A stretch of 15,597 nucleotides of DNA. Origin: an uncultured Candidatus Saccharibacteria bacterium. GTDB lineage: Bacteria > Patescibacteriota > Saccharimonadia > Saccharimonadales > Saccharimonadaceae. The position numbers and the translations under genes are program-made. The stretch is from positions 1-15,597 of the forward strand of contig CANAUU010000012.1 in NCBI GenBank assembly GCA_947364965.1. The letters are read 5' to 3'. A model generated the notes under the pieces. The model was not told where the DNA came from. It did no database searches and worked only from the letters and a program-made list of their open reading frames with translations. Shown one piece after another: positions 4,572 to 12,251 of this stretch; position 1 is the stretch's first letter; every line of letters starts with the position of its first letter.

Positions 4572-7451
4572 ATGATAGCGGCGATTGTTATTACGGTTGC
4601 GGTTGTAATTTTGGTTGCGGTGCTGATTGCGATGTATTTGGGAAAACAGCGGAAAGCGAAGGACTATGAGCGGGGGTTGAAGATGGTGCCGATGTTGATT
4701 CATTTGCCGCCGTCGACGGATGATATTCAGACGGGTGGGCGGGATGAGCGTGATGTGACGAATGAAGCTTTGAGTCAGGCGCAGGTGATGTATTCGATTA
4801 TTTCCTCAACGCTGAAGAAGGGGTTTGATAGTCGGGTGTTCGGGCAGCGGCATCTATCGTTTGAAATCATTGCGGCGAATGGGCTGATTAAGTACTATGC
4901 GGTGGTGCCGGCGGTGATTACGGAGACGGTGAAGCAGGCAGTGATTTCGGCGTATCCGTCGGCGCGATTAGAGGAAATTGAGCAGGATAGTATTTTCGCG
5001 AAGGATGTGACGACGGACGAGATTGCGGGCGGGGAGCTGACCTTGAAGAAGGAATTTGTTTATCCGATTAACACTTATGAAGATAGCCAGCGGGACGGGA
5101 GTTTGGCGCTCCTGAACGCGATGTCGGGAACGAAGGAGGGCGAGGGGATTGCCTTACAAATTTTATTCAGGCCGACGGATGGAAGTTGGACAAAAATTTC
5201 ACACGAGCGAGTAAAAGATTTAAGGAAAGGCGGAAAGGCTCACAAAAATCGAACAAATATTTTAAGTAAAGCGTTTTATGAATTCGCGCAGCTTGTGCGA
5301 GATTTTGCGATTGCGTTTTGGCGACCGCCGGAGGAGCATGATTCGCTGAAGGACGGCGAAGATAGTTTGTCGAATTTGAAACAGGAAGAGATTGCAGCGA
5401 TTGAGAATAAGACAAAGTATCCAGGGTTTGAGACGCTGATTCGGGTGGTGGCGAGCGCGAAGGAAAAGGCGCGATCGGAGGCGATGTTGAGTAGCGTGGT
5501 GGCGTCGTTCTCGCAGTTTGATTCGCAGAATTATAATGGTTTCCAATACGATGCACTGAAAGATATGAAGAGGCTTTCGGTCGATTTTGTGTTCAGGATG
5601 TTCCCAAGAGGTGAACGAACAAATATTTTGAACAGTGTGGAATTAGCATCTCTGTTTCACCTCCCAGCGCAGAATGCGATTCCAACCTCACAGGTGGAGC
5701 GGCAGGCGACGAAGCAAGTCGAGGGGCCGGCAAAATTGGTGACAGAGGGGGTGCTACTTGGGGTAAATGAGTTCCGCGGGGTGAAAAAGGAGATTAGGTT
5801 ATCAGAGAACGATCGGCGGCGGCACACCTATGTGATTGGTTCGACTGGTATGGGTAAGTCGGTACTTCTCACGAATGTGGCATATCAAGATATGGTGGAC
5901 GGGCGAGGGTTTGCGTTTATCGATCCGCATGGAGATGCGGTGGAGCTTCTGATGAGCAAGGTGCCAGAGGACCGGATTGATGATATTATTTATTTTGACC
6001 CGGCGGATATTGAGCATCCAGTGGGGATGAATATCTTTGAGTTTACTTCGGATGACCAGAAGGACTTTATCGTGCAAGAGGGGATTAACATGCTGCAGAG
6101 CCTGTTTGACCCGAATAATCAGGGGTTTTTCGGGCCGCGTGGGCAGCATATGTTCCGGAATGCGGCGCTGCTTCTGATGGCGGATCCGAATGGGGCTACG
6201 TTCATTGATATACCGCAATGTTTTACGGACCCAGCGTTCGTGAAGTCGAAATTGAAATATGTGACGGATAAGGCGGTGTATGATTACTGGACGAAGGAGT
6301 TCCCGGCGTCGCAGAAATCGAACGATGCGGGCGAGGTGATTACGTGGTTTACGTCGAAGTGGGGGCCGTTCCTTTCGAATACGATTATGCGGAATATCCT
6401 TGGACAAACCAAAAGTGGTTTCAATATTCGTGAAATTATGGATAGCAAGAAAATCTTTTTGGTGAACTTGTCAAAGGGACGTTTGGGCGATATTAATTCA
6501 CAGCTTCTGGGTATGATTCTGGTGATGAAGTTCCAGGCGGCGGCGATGAGCCGGGCGGATATTCCAGAGGATGAGCGAAAAGACTTCTGTTTGTTTGTGG
6601 ATGAGTTCCAGAACTTTGCGACGGAGAGTTTCGAGTCGATTCTGTCGGAGGCGAGGAAGTATCGTCTGAATCTGTTCTTAGCCAACCAGTTTATGACGCA
6701 GCTGACGGATAAGATTCGGGAAGGGATTCTCGGGAACGTGGGGACGATTATGTCGGGACGTCTCGGGGTGACGGATGCAGAACTGATGGAGAAGGCGTTT
6801 TCGCCAGTGTTTTCGGCGGAGGATTTACATAAACAGGGGAATTATCAGGCAATTGCGACAGTGATGATGTATAATTTGCCGTCGGCGCCGTTTACGATGA
6901 GCTTGTTGCCACCGATGGGAGAGGCGAAACCGGAATTGCTTGAAACGATGAAGGCGTATTCGGCGGCGCGGTATGCGAAGACGAGGGAAGAGGTGGAAGC
7001 GGAGATTAAGGCGCGATGGAAGAGTGCGGAGCTAGACTCCGCAGTGTCGCAGAGCCCGGTGAGCCTCTCTGGAGCGAACCCTCCTGTGGAGGGCCGTGCT
7101 CCAGACCCGGCTCAGCCGAAAAATAGCTCTACGACATCTGTGGAGTCTAGCTCAGATACGTCATCTGTGGCTGCCTCCTCTGCTTCTAATGTCCCGGTTT
7201 CTGGTGGTTCGGGGAGGTCGGAGAAGGAGAGTTTTCTCGAGGCTTGGCGGAAGAAAAAGGCGGGGATGGGTGGTGATGCTTCTGCGGTGAGTCAAGGCTC
7301 GGTGAGCCTCTCCGGAGCGAACCCTCCTGCGGAGGGTCGTGCTCCAGACCTGGCTCAGCCGGGAAATAGCCTTGCCTCATCCGCAGGAGCGTCGCAGAGC
7401 GTTGAAGAGAAAAAGCCGGATGAGGTGATGTTCAAGGTGAGGCGGAAGTAG
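4572..7451 (+). CDS. Membrane-anchored HerA/VirD4-like (type IV secretion coupling-type) ATPase
   Basis: 959 residues. The ATG at 4572 is chosen because GGGAGGGG (4559-4566) precedes it; the longer frame from TTG 4557 would start inside that ribosome site. Residues 2-24 form one membrane helix (IAAIVITVAVVILVAVLIAM). A mixed domain follows to about 395, then the RecA-type ATPase: Walker A GSTGMGKS (423-430), FIDPHGD, Walker B LFVDEFQNF with D677-E678, and the sensor LANQF with Q706. The order and motifs match HerA/VirB4/VirD4-type DNA or substrate pumps, which act as hexamers at the membrane. From about residue 820 to the end the tail is low-complexity (Ser, Ala, Pro), carries two copies of a palindromic element, and ends VMFKVRRK. 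It probably powers a secretion or DNA-transfer machine. No VirB4, VirB6 or relaxase is in the window, so the substrate is unknown. Confidence 0.88.
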   Translation: MIAAIVITVAVVILVAVLIAMYLGKQRKAKDYERGLKMVPMLIHLPPSTDDIQTGGRDERDVTNEALSQAQVMYSIISSTLKKGFDSRVFGQRHLSFEIIAANGLIKYYAVVPAVITETVKQAVISAYPSARLEEIEQDSIFAKDVTTDEIAGGELTLKKEFVYPINTYEDSQRDGSLALLNAMSGTKEGEGIALQILFRPTDGSWTKISHERVKDLRKGGKAHKNRTNILSKAFYEFAQLVRDFAIAFWRPPEEHDSLKDGEDSLSNLKQEEIAAIENKTKYPGFETLIRVVASAKEKARSEAMLSSVVASFSQFDSQNYNGFQYDALKDMKRLSVDFVFRMFPRGERTNILNSVELASLFHLPAQNAIPTSQVERQATKQVEGPAKLVTEGVLLGVNEFRGVKKEIRLSENDRRRHTYVIGSTGMGKSVLLTNVAYQDMVDGRGFAFIDPHGDAVELLMSKVPEDRIDDIIYFDPADIEHPVGMNIFEFTSDDQKDFIVQEGINMLQSLFDPNNQGFFGPRGQHMFRNAALLLMADPNGATFIDIPQCFTDPAFVKSKLKYVTDKAVYDYWTKEFPASQKSNDAGEVITWFTSKWGPFLSNTIMRNILGQTKSGFNIREIMDSKKIFLVNLSKGRLGDINSQLLGMILVMKFQAAAMSRADIPEDERKDFCLFVDEFQNFATESFESILSEARKYRLNLFLANQFMTQLTDKIREGILGNVGTIMSGRLGVTDAELMEKAFSPVFSAEDLHKQGNYQAIATVMMYNLPSAPFTMSLLPPMGEAKPELLETMKAYSAARYAKTREEVEAEIKARWKSAELDSAVSQSPVSLSGANPPVEGRAPDPAQPKNSSTTSVESSSDTSSVAASSASNVPVSGGSGRSEKESFLEAWRKKKAGMGGDASAVSQGSVSLSGANPPAEGRAPDLAQPGNSLASSAGASQSVEEKKPDEVMFKVRRK
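7029..7153. repeat. Palindromic element inside the ATPase gene, first copy with outer inverted repeats
   Basis: GAGCTAGACTCC (7029-7040) and GGAGTCTAGCTC (7142-7153) are perfect 12-bp inverted repeats, extendable inward by CAG/CTG past one G.U. They enclose a nested palindrome at 7060-7114: TGAGCC/GGCTCA, TCTGGAGC/GCTCCAGA and CCCTCC-TGT-GGAGGG, all perfect. The element is in frame (SLSGANPPVEGRAP) in the low-complexity tail. Confidence 0.75.
7303..7357. repeat. Second copy of the palindromic element in the ATPase gene
   Basis: Same architecture and same frame as 7060-7114: TGAGCC/GGCTCA (7303-7308/7352-7357), TCCGGAGC/GCTCCAGA (7311-7318/7341-7348) and CCCTCC-TGC-GGAGGG (7322-7336). It encodes SLSGANPPAEGRAP. 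A few bases differ from copy 1. The outer 12-bp repeats are absent here. Confidence 0.75.
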
Positions 7452-7544
7452 CGATGGGCGACGAGGACTTTTGGGATAGGTTTGGGGCTTACGCATTTTA
7501 GGTTGGGTTTAGGATTTCAAACATAAAAACTAAAAGGAGCGAAA

Positions 7545-9062
7545 ATGGACGATAAGGACAAGGATTTACGGGCGGGGAATGAGGCTTTGGCTGGGGGTGA
7601 GGTCGTGTCGTCTAATTTGGGTTCGGTTGATGCAGGGGCACGTCGTGCGGATCTGGTCGATGATGAATTGCCAGGGTTTAAGGTAAATGATTATAGCGGG
7701 GAGGGGATGGACGATGAGAATGTTGGTTCTGATAGTGAAGGCGTGACGGTTGGTTCTGACAAGGAGAGTAGTGCGGTTGGCGCTGGTCTTGGCGCAGAGA
7801 GCGAAACGGATGGTGCTGGTCCTGTCGAAAATGCTTCTGTGGCGCGCGGAGAGGGGTCTATTAGCGCCGATACAAGCATAAACGGAAATGTGGGCGGTTC
7901 TGATGAAACGGCGCCGAAAACGGCCGTAAAAGGCGTAGAACTGACTTCTGAAGATATGACTGGGGCGACTGGTGGAATTTCTGGGGTTAATGAGATTTTG
8001 AGAGCAGAGACCTCTGGGGTTGATGGGGCGCGGATTACTGAGGCGGAGGCGCGGGCGATGTTAATTGAGGACAATGCGCGGGCGAAGGAAGATTTGAAGA
8101 AGGCGCGAAATAAGGGAAAGAGGACACTGATTGTAGTGATTATTATAGGGGTGGTGCTGGTGATTGCGGGGGTGGCGGTGAGTATTATCTTGGGCGGGAT
8201 GCGGTCTCAAGGTGGCGCTGGTGGTGCGGATAATGTTGGAAATAATGACAAGCAGGAGGGGGATGCGACTGCGGGTGAAAAGCCAGAGCAGGGATTGGTA
8301 GAGATAAGCGTGGACGATGATTCAGTGCGTGGGGTATACGGTAGGTTTGAGATAGGTCCATTCCAGAGCTTTTATTATGGTGAATTGGCTGATGGGTGGG
8401 ATGATGAGACGGAAAGAGAAGGGGGAAGGCTCGGGATGGCGCTGAATAATTTGCAGCTGGAGGAATGTAGGGCTAATGCGGAGAACGGTGGGCTGGCGGA
8501 GCGGTATGATGGGAATGTGCCGGTCGGGGAGCCAGAACGGGTTTTGAGGTGCTATAGCGGCGGAGTGGTGCGCAAGAAATATCGGGAATTATTTGGCGAA
8601 GATGTGGTTTTGACTGAGGAGAAGTATGCCCAGGACAAGCCGTTGGCGGCGGGAGGAAGATTTTTGCGGTATTCGGGCGGGTATGATGAGTTTTACGATG
8701 TGCCGGGTGGGGCGCAAGGCACATCCTATATTCGGGGATTAGAGAAGGCGGAGAAAGAAGGTGATAAGTTATATCTCTATGAGCGGGCGCTGACTTTGAA
8801 TTGTCGAATGGAGCCACGTTTTGATGAAGATGGGAATCAGCTGGAGAATGGCTCGTTTTGTGGGGTTTTGACGGTGGCGGCGAGCTGTGCGACGCCGGAG
8901 TTTGGCTGGAATGAGAAAGAGGGGGAGATGACGGATGAAGAAGTGCTGGCGGCGGCGCGAAAACAGAGGCTCGGGCTGTTAAAATGGACCTTCGAGAAGG
9001 ATGCGGCGGGAAATTATGTGTTCAAGGGGATGGAGAGAGTAATAGAAGGGAAGGAGGAATAA
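7545..9062 (+). CDS. 505-aa single-pass membrane protein with acidic cytoplasmic tail, unknown family
   Basis: Start ATG 7545 has AAGGAG at 7534-7539. Residues 1 to about 185 are low-complexity and acidic (many D, E, G, S, A) with no apparent fold except a helix near 165-190 (EAEARAMLIEDNARAKEDLKKA). KARNKGKR then precedes one membrane helix at about 195-218 (TLIVVIIIGVVLVIAGVAVS). By the positive-inside rule the N-terminus is cytoplasmic and the C-terminal 285 residues are outside. That part is rich in Tyr, Gly and Glu and has five cysteines (in EECRAN, LRCYSG, LNCRME, FCGVL and SCATP), so a disulfide-bonded exterior domain is likely. It has no LPxTG-type sorting signal. One nt separates it from the sortase gene, so the two are translationally linked. 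Function unknown; part of an envelope module by context. Confidence 0.85.
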   Translation: MDDKDKDLRAGNEALAGGEVVSSNLGSVDAGARRADLVDDELPGFKVNDYSGEGMDDENVGSDSEGVTVGSDKESSAVGAGLGAESETDGAGPVENASVARGEGSISADTSINGNVGGSDETAPKTAVKGVELTSEDMTGATGGISGVNEILRAETSGVDGARITEAEARAMLIEDNARAKEDLKKARNKGKRTLIVVIIIGVVLVIAGVAVSIILGGMRSQGGAGGADNVGNNDKQEGDATAGEKPEQGLVEISVDDDSVRGVYGRFEIGPFQSFYYGELADGWDDETEREGGRLGMALNNLQLEECRANAENGGLAERYDGNVPVGEPERVLRCYSGGVVRKKYRELFGEDVVLTEEKYAQDKPLAAGGRFLRYSGGYDEFYDVPGGAQGTSYIRGLEKAEKEGDKLYLYERALTLNCRMEPRFDEDGNQLENGSFCGVLTVAASCATPEFGWNEKEGEMTDEEVLAAARKQRLGLLKWTFEKDAAGNYVFKGMERVIEGKEE

Positions 9063-9063
9063 A

Positions 9064-9942
9064 ATGAAAAAGGCGAAGAAAGGCAGGGAAGCGGAGGTTT
9101 CTGTGCCGAAGGCACAGCGAGCGGGGAAGCGGGCGACGCAGGTAAAGGATACGGCTAGGAACGTAGCGGGGAGGGCGGTGGCAAAAGGTCAGCAGCTGGC
9201 GACAGATAGGCGAGCGGGGAAGAATGCGCGGCGGTGTAAACCGGGGCGGAAGCGCTGGCTGATTGGGGTGATTGCGTTGGTTCTGCTGATTGCTGGCGGG
9301 ATTACGGCGGCGATTTGCCTCTGGGATCATGAGGTGCCGCCAGAGGAGGTCTCGCAGGAGGGGGCGCCGGAACCGGAGCCCGAACCAGAGCCGGAGCCAC
9401 AGGGACCACCGGAGGGGAATGAGCCGCTGATTCCAGAGATGGAGATTCCGGATTGGAGTGCCTACACGGTGGCGGACAATAAGCCGCGGTATTTGTCGAT
9501 TGAAACGATTGGGCTACAAAATATTCCGGTGATTGAGGTGGGGACGATTGGAGAAAATGTGATGGACGCACCGAAAAATATCCACATTGTGGGCTGGTAT
9601 TACCGGTCGGCGTATCCGGGGCGAGTCGGGACATGGGCGACAGTGATTGATGGTCATGGCGGCGGATTAGGGGATGGCGTGTTCAAAAATTTACCGGAGC
9701 TGGGGATTGGGGGCGAGATTGTGATTGAGATGGGGGACGGAAAGAAATATACCTACGTCGTGGCGGAGAAGGTTCTGAAAACGAAGGGAGCGGAGGCGGA
9801 TGCTTATATGAAGATTGCGGACCGACCGCTGGATGCGGAGACGCCGACTTTGACGCTGATTACTTGCACAGGACAATGGATTCGGGCGGAGCAGACTTAT
9901 ACGCACCGGTTGTTCGTGAAAGCGGCGCTGAAGAAGGAATAA
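9064..9942 (+). CDS. Sortase-family cysteine transpeptidase
   Basis: 292 residues; ATG 9064 with AAGGAGG at 9051-9057, one nt after the upstream stop. Residues 1-64 form a strongly basic cytoplasmic tail (about 22 Lys/Arg against 4 Asp/Glu), residues 66-88 a membrane helix, and a linker with an EP repeat (PEPEPEPEPEP) spans the wall-proximal space. The sortase fold follows: the catalytic His is in TVIDGHGGG (H198), Cys in TLITCTG (C268, the TLxTC motif) and Arg in YTHRLFVKA (R282). All three catalytic residues are present. Size and layout resemble class E/F-type housekeeping sortases, though the class is not certain. Sortases cleave a C-terminal sorting signal and join the protein to the wall or a pilin. 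No protein encoded here has such a signal, so its substrates are elsewhere. Confidence 0.9.
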   Translation: MKKAKKGREAEVSVPKAQRAGKRATQVKDTARNVAGRAVAKGQQLATDRRAGKNARRCKPGRKRWLIGVIALVLLIAGGITAAICLWDHEVPPEEVSQEGAPEPEPEPEPEPQGPPEGNEPLIPEMEIPDWSAYTVADNKPRYLSIETIGLQNIPVIEVGTIGENVMDAPKNIHIVGWYYRSAYPGRVGTWATVIDGHGGGLGDGVFKNLPELGIGGEIVIEMGDGKKYTYVVAEKVLKTKGAEADAYMKIADRPLDAETPTLTLITCTGQWIRAEQTYTHRLFVKAALKKE

Positions 9943-9960
9943 GCGTTTGAAATCGCCTGA

Positions 9961-9989
9961 AATGCCCTGGCTGTGATGGTCGGGGCATT
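9961..9989 (+). terminator. Terminator-like hairpin after the sortase gene
   Basis: AATGCCCTGGC pairs with GTCGGGGCATT (11 bp with two G.U), loop TGTGATG. The T tract is poor (CATTGTTCG). It is nearly identical to the hairpin at 11957. Confidence 0.65.
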
Positions 9990-10055
9990 GTTCGTGGAGC
10001 TTTTAGGTTTATTCTTTTTACGCTTGATGAGTATCTTCACCTGAAGTTGTTGTGC

Positions 10056-10084
10056 TTGCGGATTTGGGGCGGAAATGGTAGACT
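10056..10084 (+). promoter_or_regulatory. Promoter of the 560-aa protein gene
   Basis: -35 TTGCGG (10056-10061), 17 nt, -10 TAGACT (10079-10084) preceded by TGG. Predicted start near 10091. Confidence 0.6.
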
Positions 10085-10090
10085 GGGCGG

Positions 10091-10236
10091 GTAGGATCTA
10101 CAAAATACCGGGGGTGGGTGCTTTGATATGATTGTGGCTATATGGCGCTGTTTGGCGCCATTTGGCGCATGATGGGTGTCAATTGGTGACGATTTGTAGG
10201 ATAAGCACTTTAACCCCTCAGAAAAAGGAGGAAATT
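10091..10236 (+). promoter_or_regulatory. Long 5' leader with alternative folds, possible cis-regulatory RNA
   Basis: About 146 nt separate the predicted start from ATG 10237. CTACAAA (10098-10104) can pair with TTTGTAG (10193-10199). GGGGT (10111-10115) plus GTGCTT (10118-10123) can pair with ACCCC (10213-10217) plus AAGCAC (10203-10208). These two sets cross, so they form a pseudoknot or exclude each other. Inside, three 10-bp units containing TGGCGC (10141-10170) give two mutually exclusive hairpins. CCTC (10216-10219) can also pair with GAGG (10228-10231) of the ribosome site. No known riboswitch class is recognised. Confidence 0.4.
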
Positions 10237-11919
10237 ATGAAACCTGAATGGATCCTGGAAAATGCCGACGAGAGGCGGTGGAGAGGCTGGCTGGCTGTGA
10301 TTCTGATTTTCGCGATGATTCTGGTGACGCTGAATACCGGGATGAATTATGGCGAGCAAGTGACCAGAGAGCAGTATGACAGCGTCATAGCTGAGCGAGA
10401 CGAGACGATTTTAGCGTGGAACGAGGCGTATCAGCAGAAAGAGGCGGAATTGACAGAGAAGGAGGCAGAGATACGGAAAATTCGGGGACGGGCGATTACG
10501 CTGGATGAGAACGGTGTGCGGACGGACCGGATGAGGGAGGTTTATTTGACAGCGGACCCTTATAGGGATTCGGAGATTCAAACGGACGCCGAGTTCCGCG
10601 AGTATTGTCAGAAGAATTTCCCGGAAGCGGTCTGGCCGAAGGCGGAATGGACGGCGGAGGAAATTGTGGTATCTTGGCTGGAGATCCCAGGGATTTGGGG
10701 TGTTTGGCGCGATAGCTATAATGACCGCGAAACCTATTTTGTTTGGAGCGCGGGCTATGAACATTGCTTTTACCTCGACGTGACGGACCCGATTTTGCCG
10801 ACGGATTATTGGACTGGTGAGCATCGGGAGCTGGCGTCGGGGTGGCTGGTGATGGACGGCGTAAGGATCTTGATGATTGATCAGGAGACTTACGATGTCG
10901 ATAACCCATATGAGATGCTGCAGCAGTACCAAGATGGTTTGTGGGATGGCTCGATGCGGCGCTCGCGTGATGGCTCGACGACGGTGGAAGTGTCGGGTGG
11001 GTGCCTGGAATATTGTTATGAAGCATGGCGGTATGACCAGTCGACGGACCCGCTAGGTATGGCTTATGAAGGGTTCGCAGAATTGCCCTGGTGGCAGCGC
11101 GAAGGCCTGTCAGAGGCGCTGCAAACGGCCCTGGGTGAGCGTAATCAGTATGCGGCTTGGGATGAAACGCAGACCCTGGGTCATAGCTGGCTCTGGAGGT
11201 GGGATTTCTACGTGGATTTGCCAGGGGGAATCTCGGGGAAGGTGCAGGGTCTCGGGGAGGTCTATGCTTGTACGAAGTGCGCGGAGGGAGCGTTCTTTAC
11301 GACGTCGACTGGGGTCTGGTTGTATGACAAGGGGACGCTGGTAGATAGTTGGGAAGGCAAGCTAGAAAAGGAATCGGCGGAGTTTACGAGAGCGTATTCT
11401 TTGCCGAAGACGGCGGAGGAAATTGCTGGTCTTTCGGCGGAGATTCCAGAGACGGATGAAGATGATTCGGGGCCAGCGAAATCTGAGCAGCAGATAGCAC
11501 AGGAGTATGCCGAGAGGTATGCAGAGTGCCGGGCGCAGGGGTTGGTTTCGCCGGATGATCGAGGCTATCTCGAAGTCGGAGAGGAGCTGCTGGTGCTGAA
11601 GGAGGGCGGCAAAATTGAGCCGTTTTTCGATCAGGTGGTCGACTGCTCGGATACTTACCGCTCGGTGGTATGGGGTCTGAAGGACGGACGTTTGGTTTGG
11701 TGGCGTGGCTATGTGTACGCCACTGGGGACCTACCAAAGGTGGTAGCAGAGGACGTTCTCGAGGCGAGTTTTGAGGAGCTGGCACTGTTTATGAAGGCGG
11801 ACGGCTGCTATGCGGTGATATGGGACCGCAGCGGGCACAAGGAGTGTTATCTGGGACCGGAATCGATGGATTATTACAAGCGGTTCTATCAGACGCTGCG
11901 CGGCGCGACGTATTATTGA
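10237..11919 (+). CDS. 560-aa single-pass membrane protein, large exterior domain, unknown family
   Basis: The start is ATG 10237, with AAAAAGGAGG at 10222-10231. The longer frame from 10132 would begin inside the leader without a ribosome site. MKPEWILENADERRWRGW precedes one membrane helix near residues 17-36. A coiled coil follows (about 40-90, QQKEAELTEKEAEIRKIRG), then a large exterior region rich in Trp, Tyr, Asp and Glu with several cysteines (for example CLEYCYEAW and ACTKCAEGAF). That composition suggests a folded, partly disulfide-bonded extracellular domain, perhaps repeated beta structure. No catalytic motif or sorting signal is seen. The protein ends RGATYY before TGA. It has its own promoter, leader and terminator, so it is a separate unit from the sortase operon. 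Function unknown. Confidence 0.85.
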   Translation: MKPEWILENADERRWRGWLAVILIFAMILVTLNTGMNYGEQVTREQYDSVIAERDETILAWNEAYQQKEAELTEKEAEIRKIRGRAITLDENGVRTDRMREVYLTADPYRDSEIQTDAEFREYCQKNFPEAVWPKAEWTAEEIVVSWLEIPGIWGVWRDSYNDRETYFVWSAGYEHCFYLDVTDPILPTDYWTGEHRELASGWLVMDGVRILMIDQETYDVDNPYEMLQQYQDGLWDGSMRRSRDGSTTVEVSGGCLEYCYEAWRYDQSTDPLGMAYEGFAELPWWQREGLSEALQTALGERNQYAAWDETQTLGHSWLWRWDFYVDLPGGISGKVQGLGEVYACTKCAEGAFFTTSTGVWLYDKGTLVDSWEGKLEKESAEFTRAYSLPKTAEEIAGLSAEIPETDEDDSGPAKSEQQIAQEYAERYAECRAQGLVSPDDRGYLEVGEELLVLKEGGKIEPFFDQVVDCSDTYRSVVWGLKDGRLVWWRGYVYATGDLPKVVAEDVLEASFEELALFMKADGCYAVIWDRSGHKECYLGPESMDYYKRFYQTLRGATYY

Positions 11920-11956
11920 TTCTTGAGGTTTAGAGTTTCTTTAAGTTCTGAGGGAG

Positions 11957-11985
11957 TGCCCTGGCTGTAATGGTCGGGGCATTTT
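11957..11985 (+). terminator. Intrinsic terminator of the 560-aa protein gene
   Basis: TGCCCTGGC pairs with GTCGGGGCA, loop TGTAATG, followed by TTTT. It is the same as the sortase-gene hairpin but for one loop base over 27 nt. Confidence 0.8.
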
Positions 11986-12114
11986 CTTTGGTTTCGGCTA
12001 GGATTTTGTGATTTTGAGGCGATTTGAGATTTTAACGGATTATGTAGTGTGGATGGCGAATTCGACGAGTTATGAGGCAATTATGTAATAGTTTTGTTCA
12101 AAAAGCGAGGAATT

Positions 12115-12141
12115 TTGGCAGTTCTCGATGTAGAGTGCCAA
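12115..12141. promoter_or_regulatory. CIRCE-like operator variant upstream of the antitoxin
   Basis: TTGGCAGTT-N9-GAGTGCCAA. It has the same N9 spacing and the same altered left arm (GCAGTT) as the site at 3737, with the outer pair changed from TTA/TAA to TTG/CAA on both sides, so symmetry is kept. Confidence 0.5.
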
Positions 12142-12151
12142 ATGGCCCATT

Positions 12152-12188
12152 CTACCCATTGGGTAGCCGATGGGATGGCATTGGGTAG
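12152..12188. promoter_or_regulatory. Palindrome and half-repeat upstream of the antitoxin promoter
   Basis: CTACCCA-T-TGGGTAG (12152-12166), a perfect 7-bp dyad, followed by another TTGGGTAG at 12181-12188, which ends 9 nt before the -35 box. This could be an autoregulatory site, as is common for RelB-type antitoxins; that is inference. Confidence 0.45.
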
Positions 12189-12197
12189 TAAAAGTTC

Positions 12198-12226
12198 TTG
12201 CGGTTGAGATAGTATTTTGTTATAAT
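12198..12226 (+). promoter_or_regulatory. Antitoxin gene promoter
   Basis: -35 TTGCGG (12198-12203), 17 nt, consensus -10 TATAAT (12221-12226) with an upstream TGT. The ATG at 12225 overlaps this -10, which rules it out as the start. Confidence 0.8.
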
Positions 12227-12251
12227 GTCAATAAGAAAAGGAAAAATTAGC

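Noticed and set aside
7029..7153. Insertion sequence in the ATPase gene
   Set aside because: Inverted repeats enclose only 125 bp, with no transposase, no clear target duplication, and the reading frame is preserved; a small palindromic element fits better.
10132..10236. N-terminal extension of the 560-aa protein
   Set aside because: Non-ATG start inside the leader with no ribosome site, whereas ATG 10237 has a perfect AAGGAGG.
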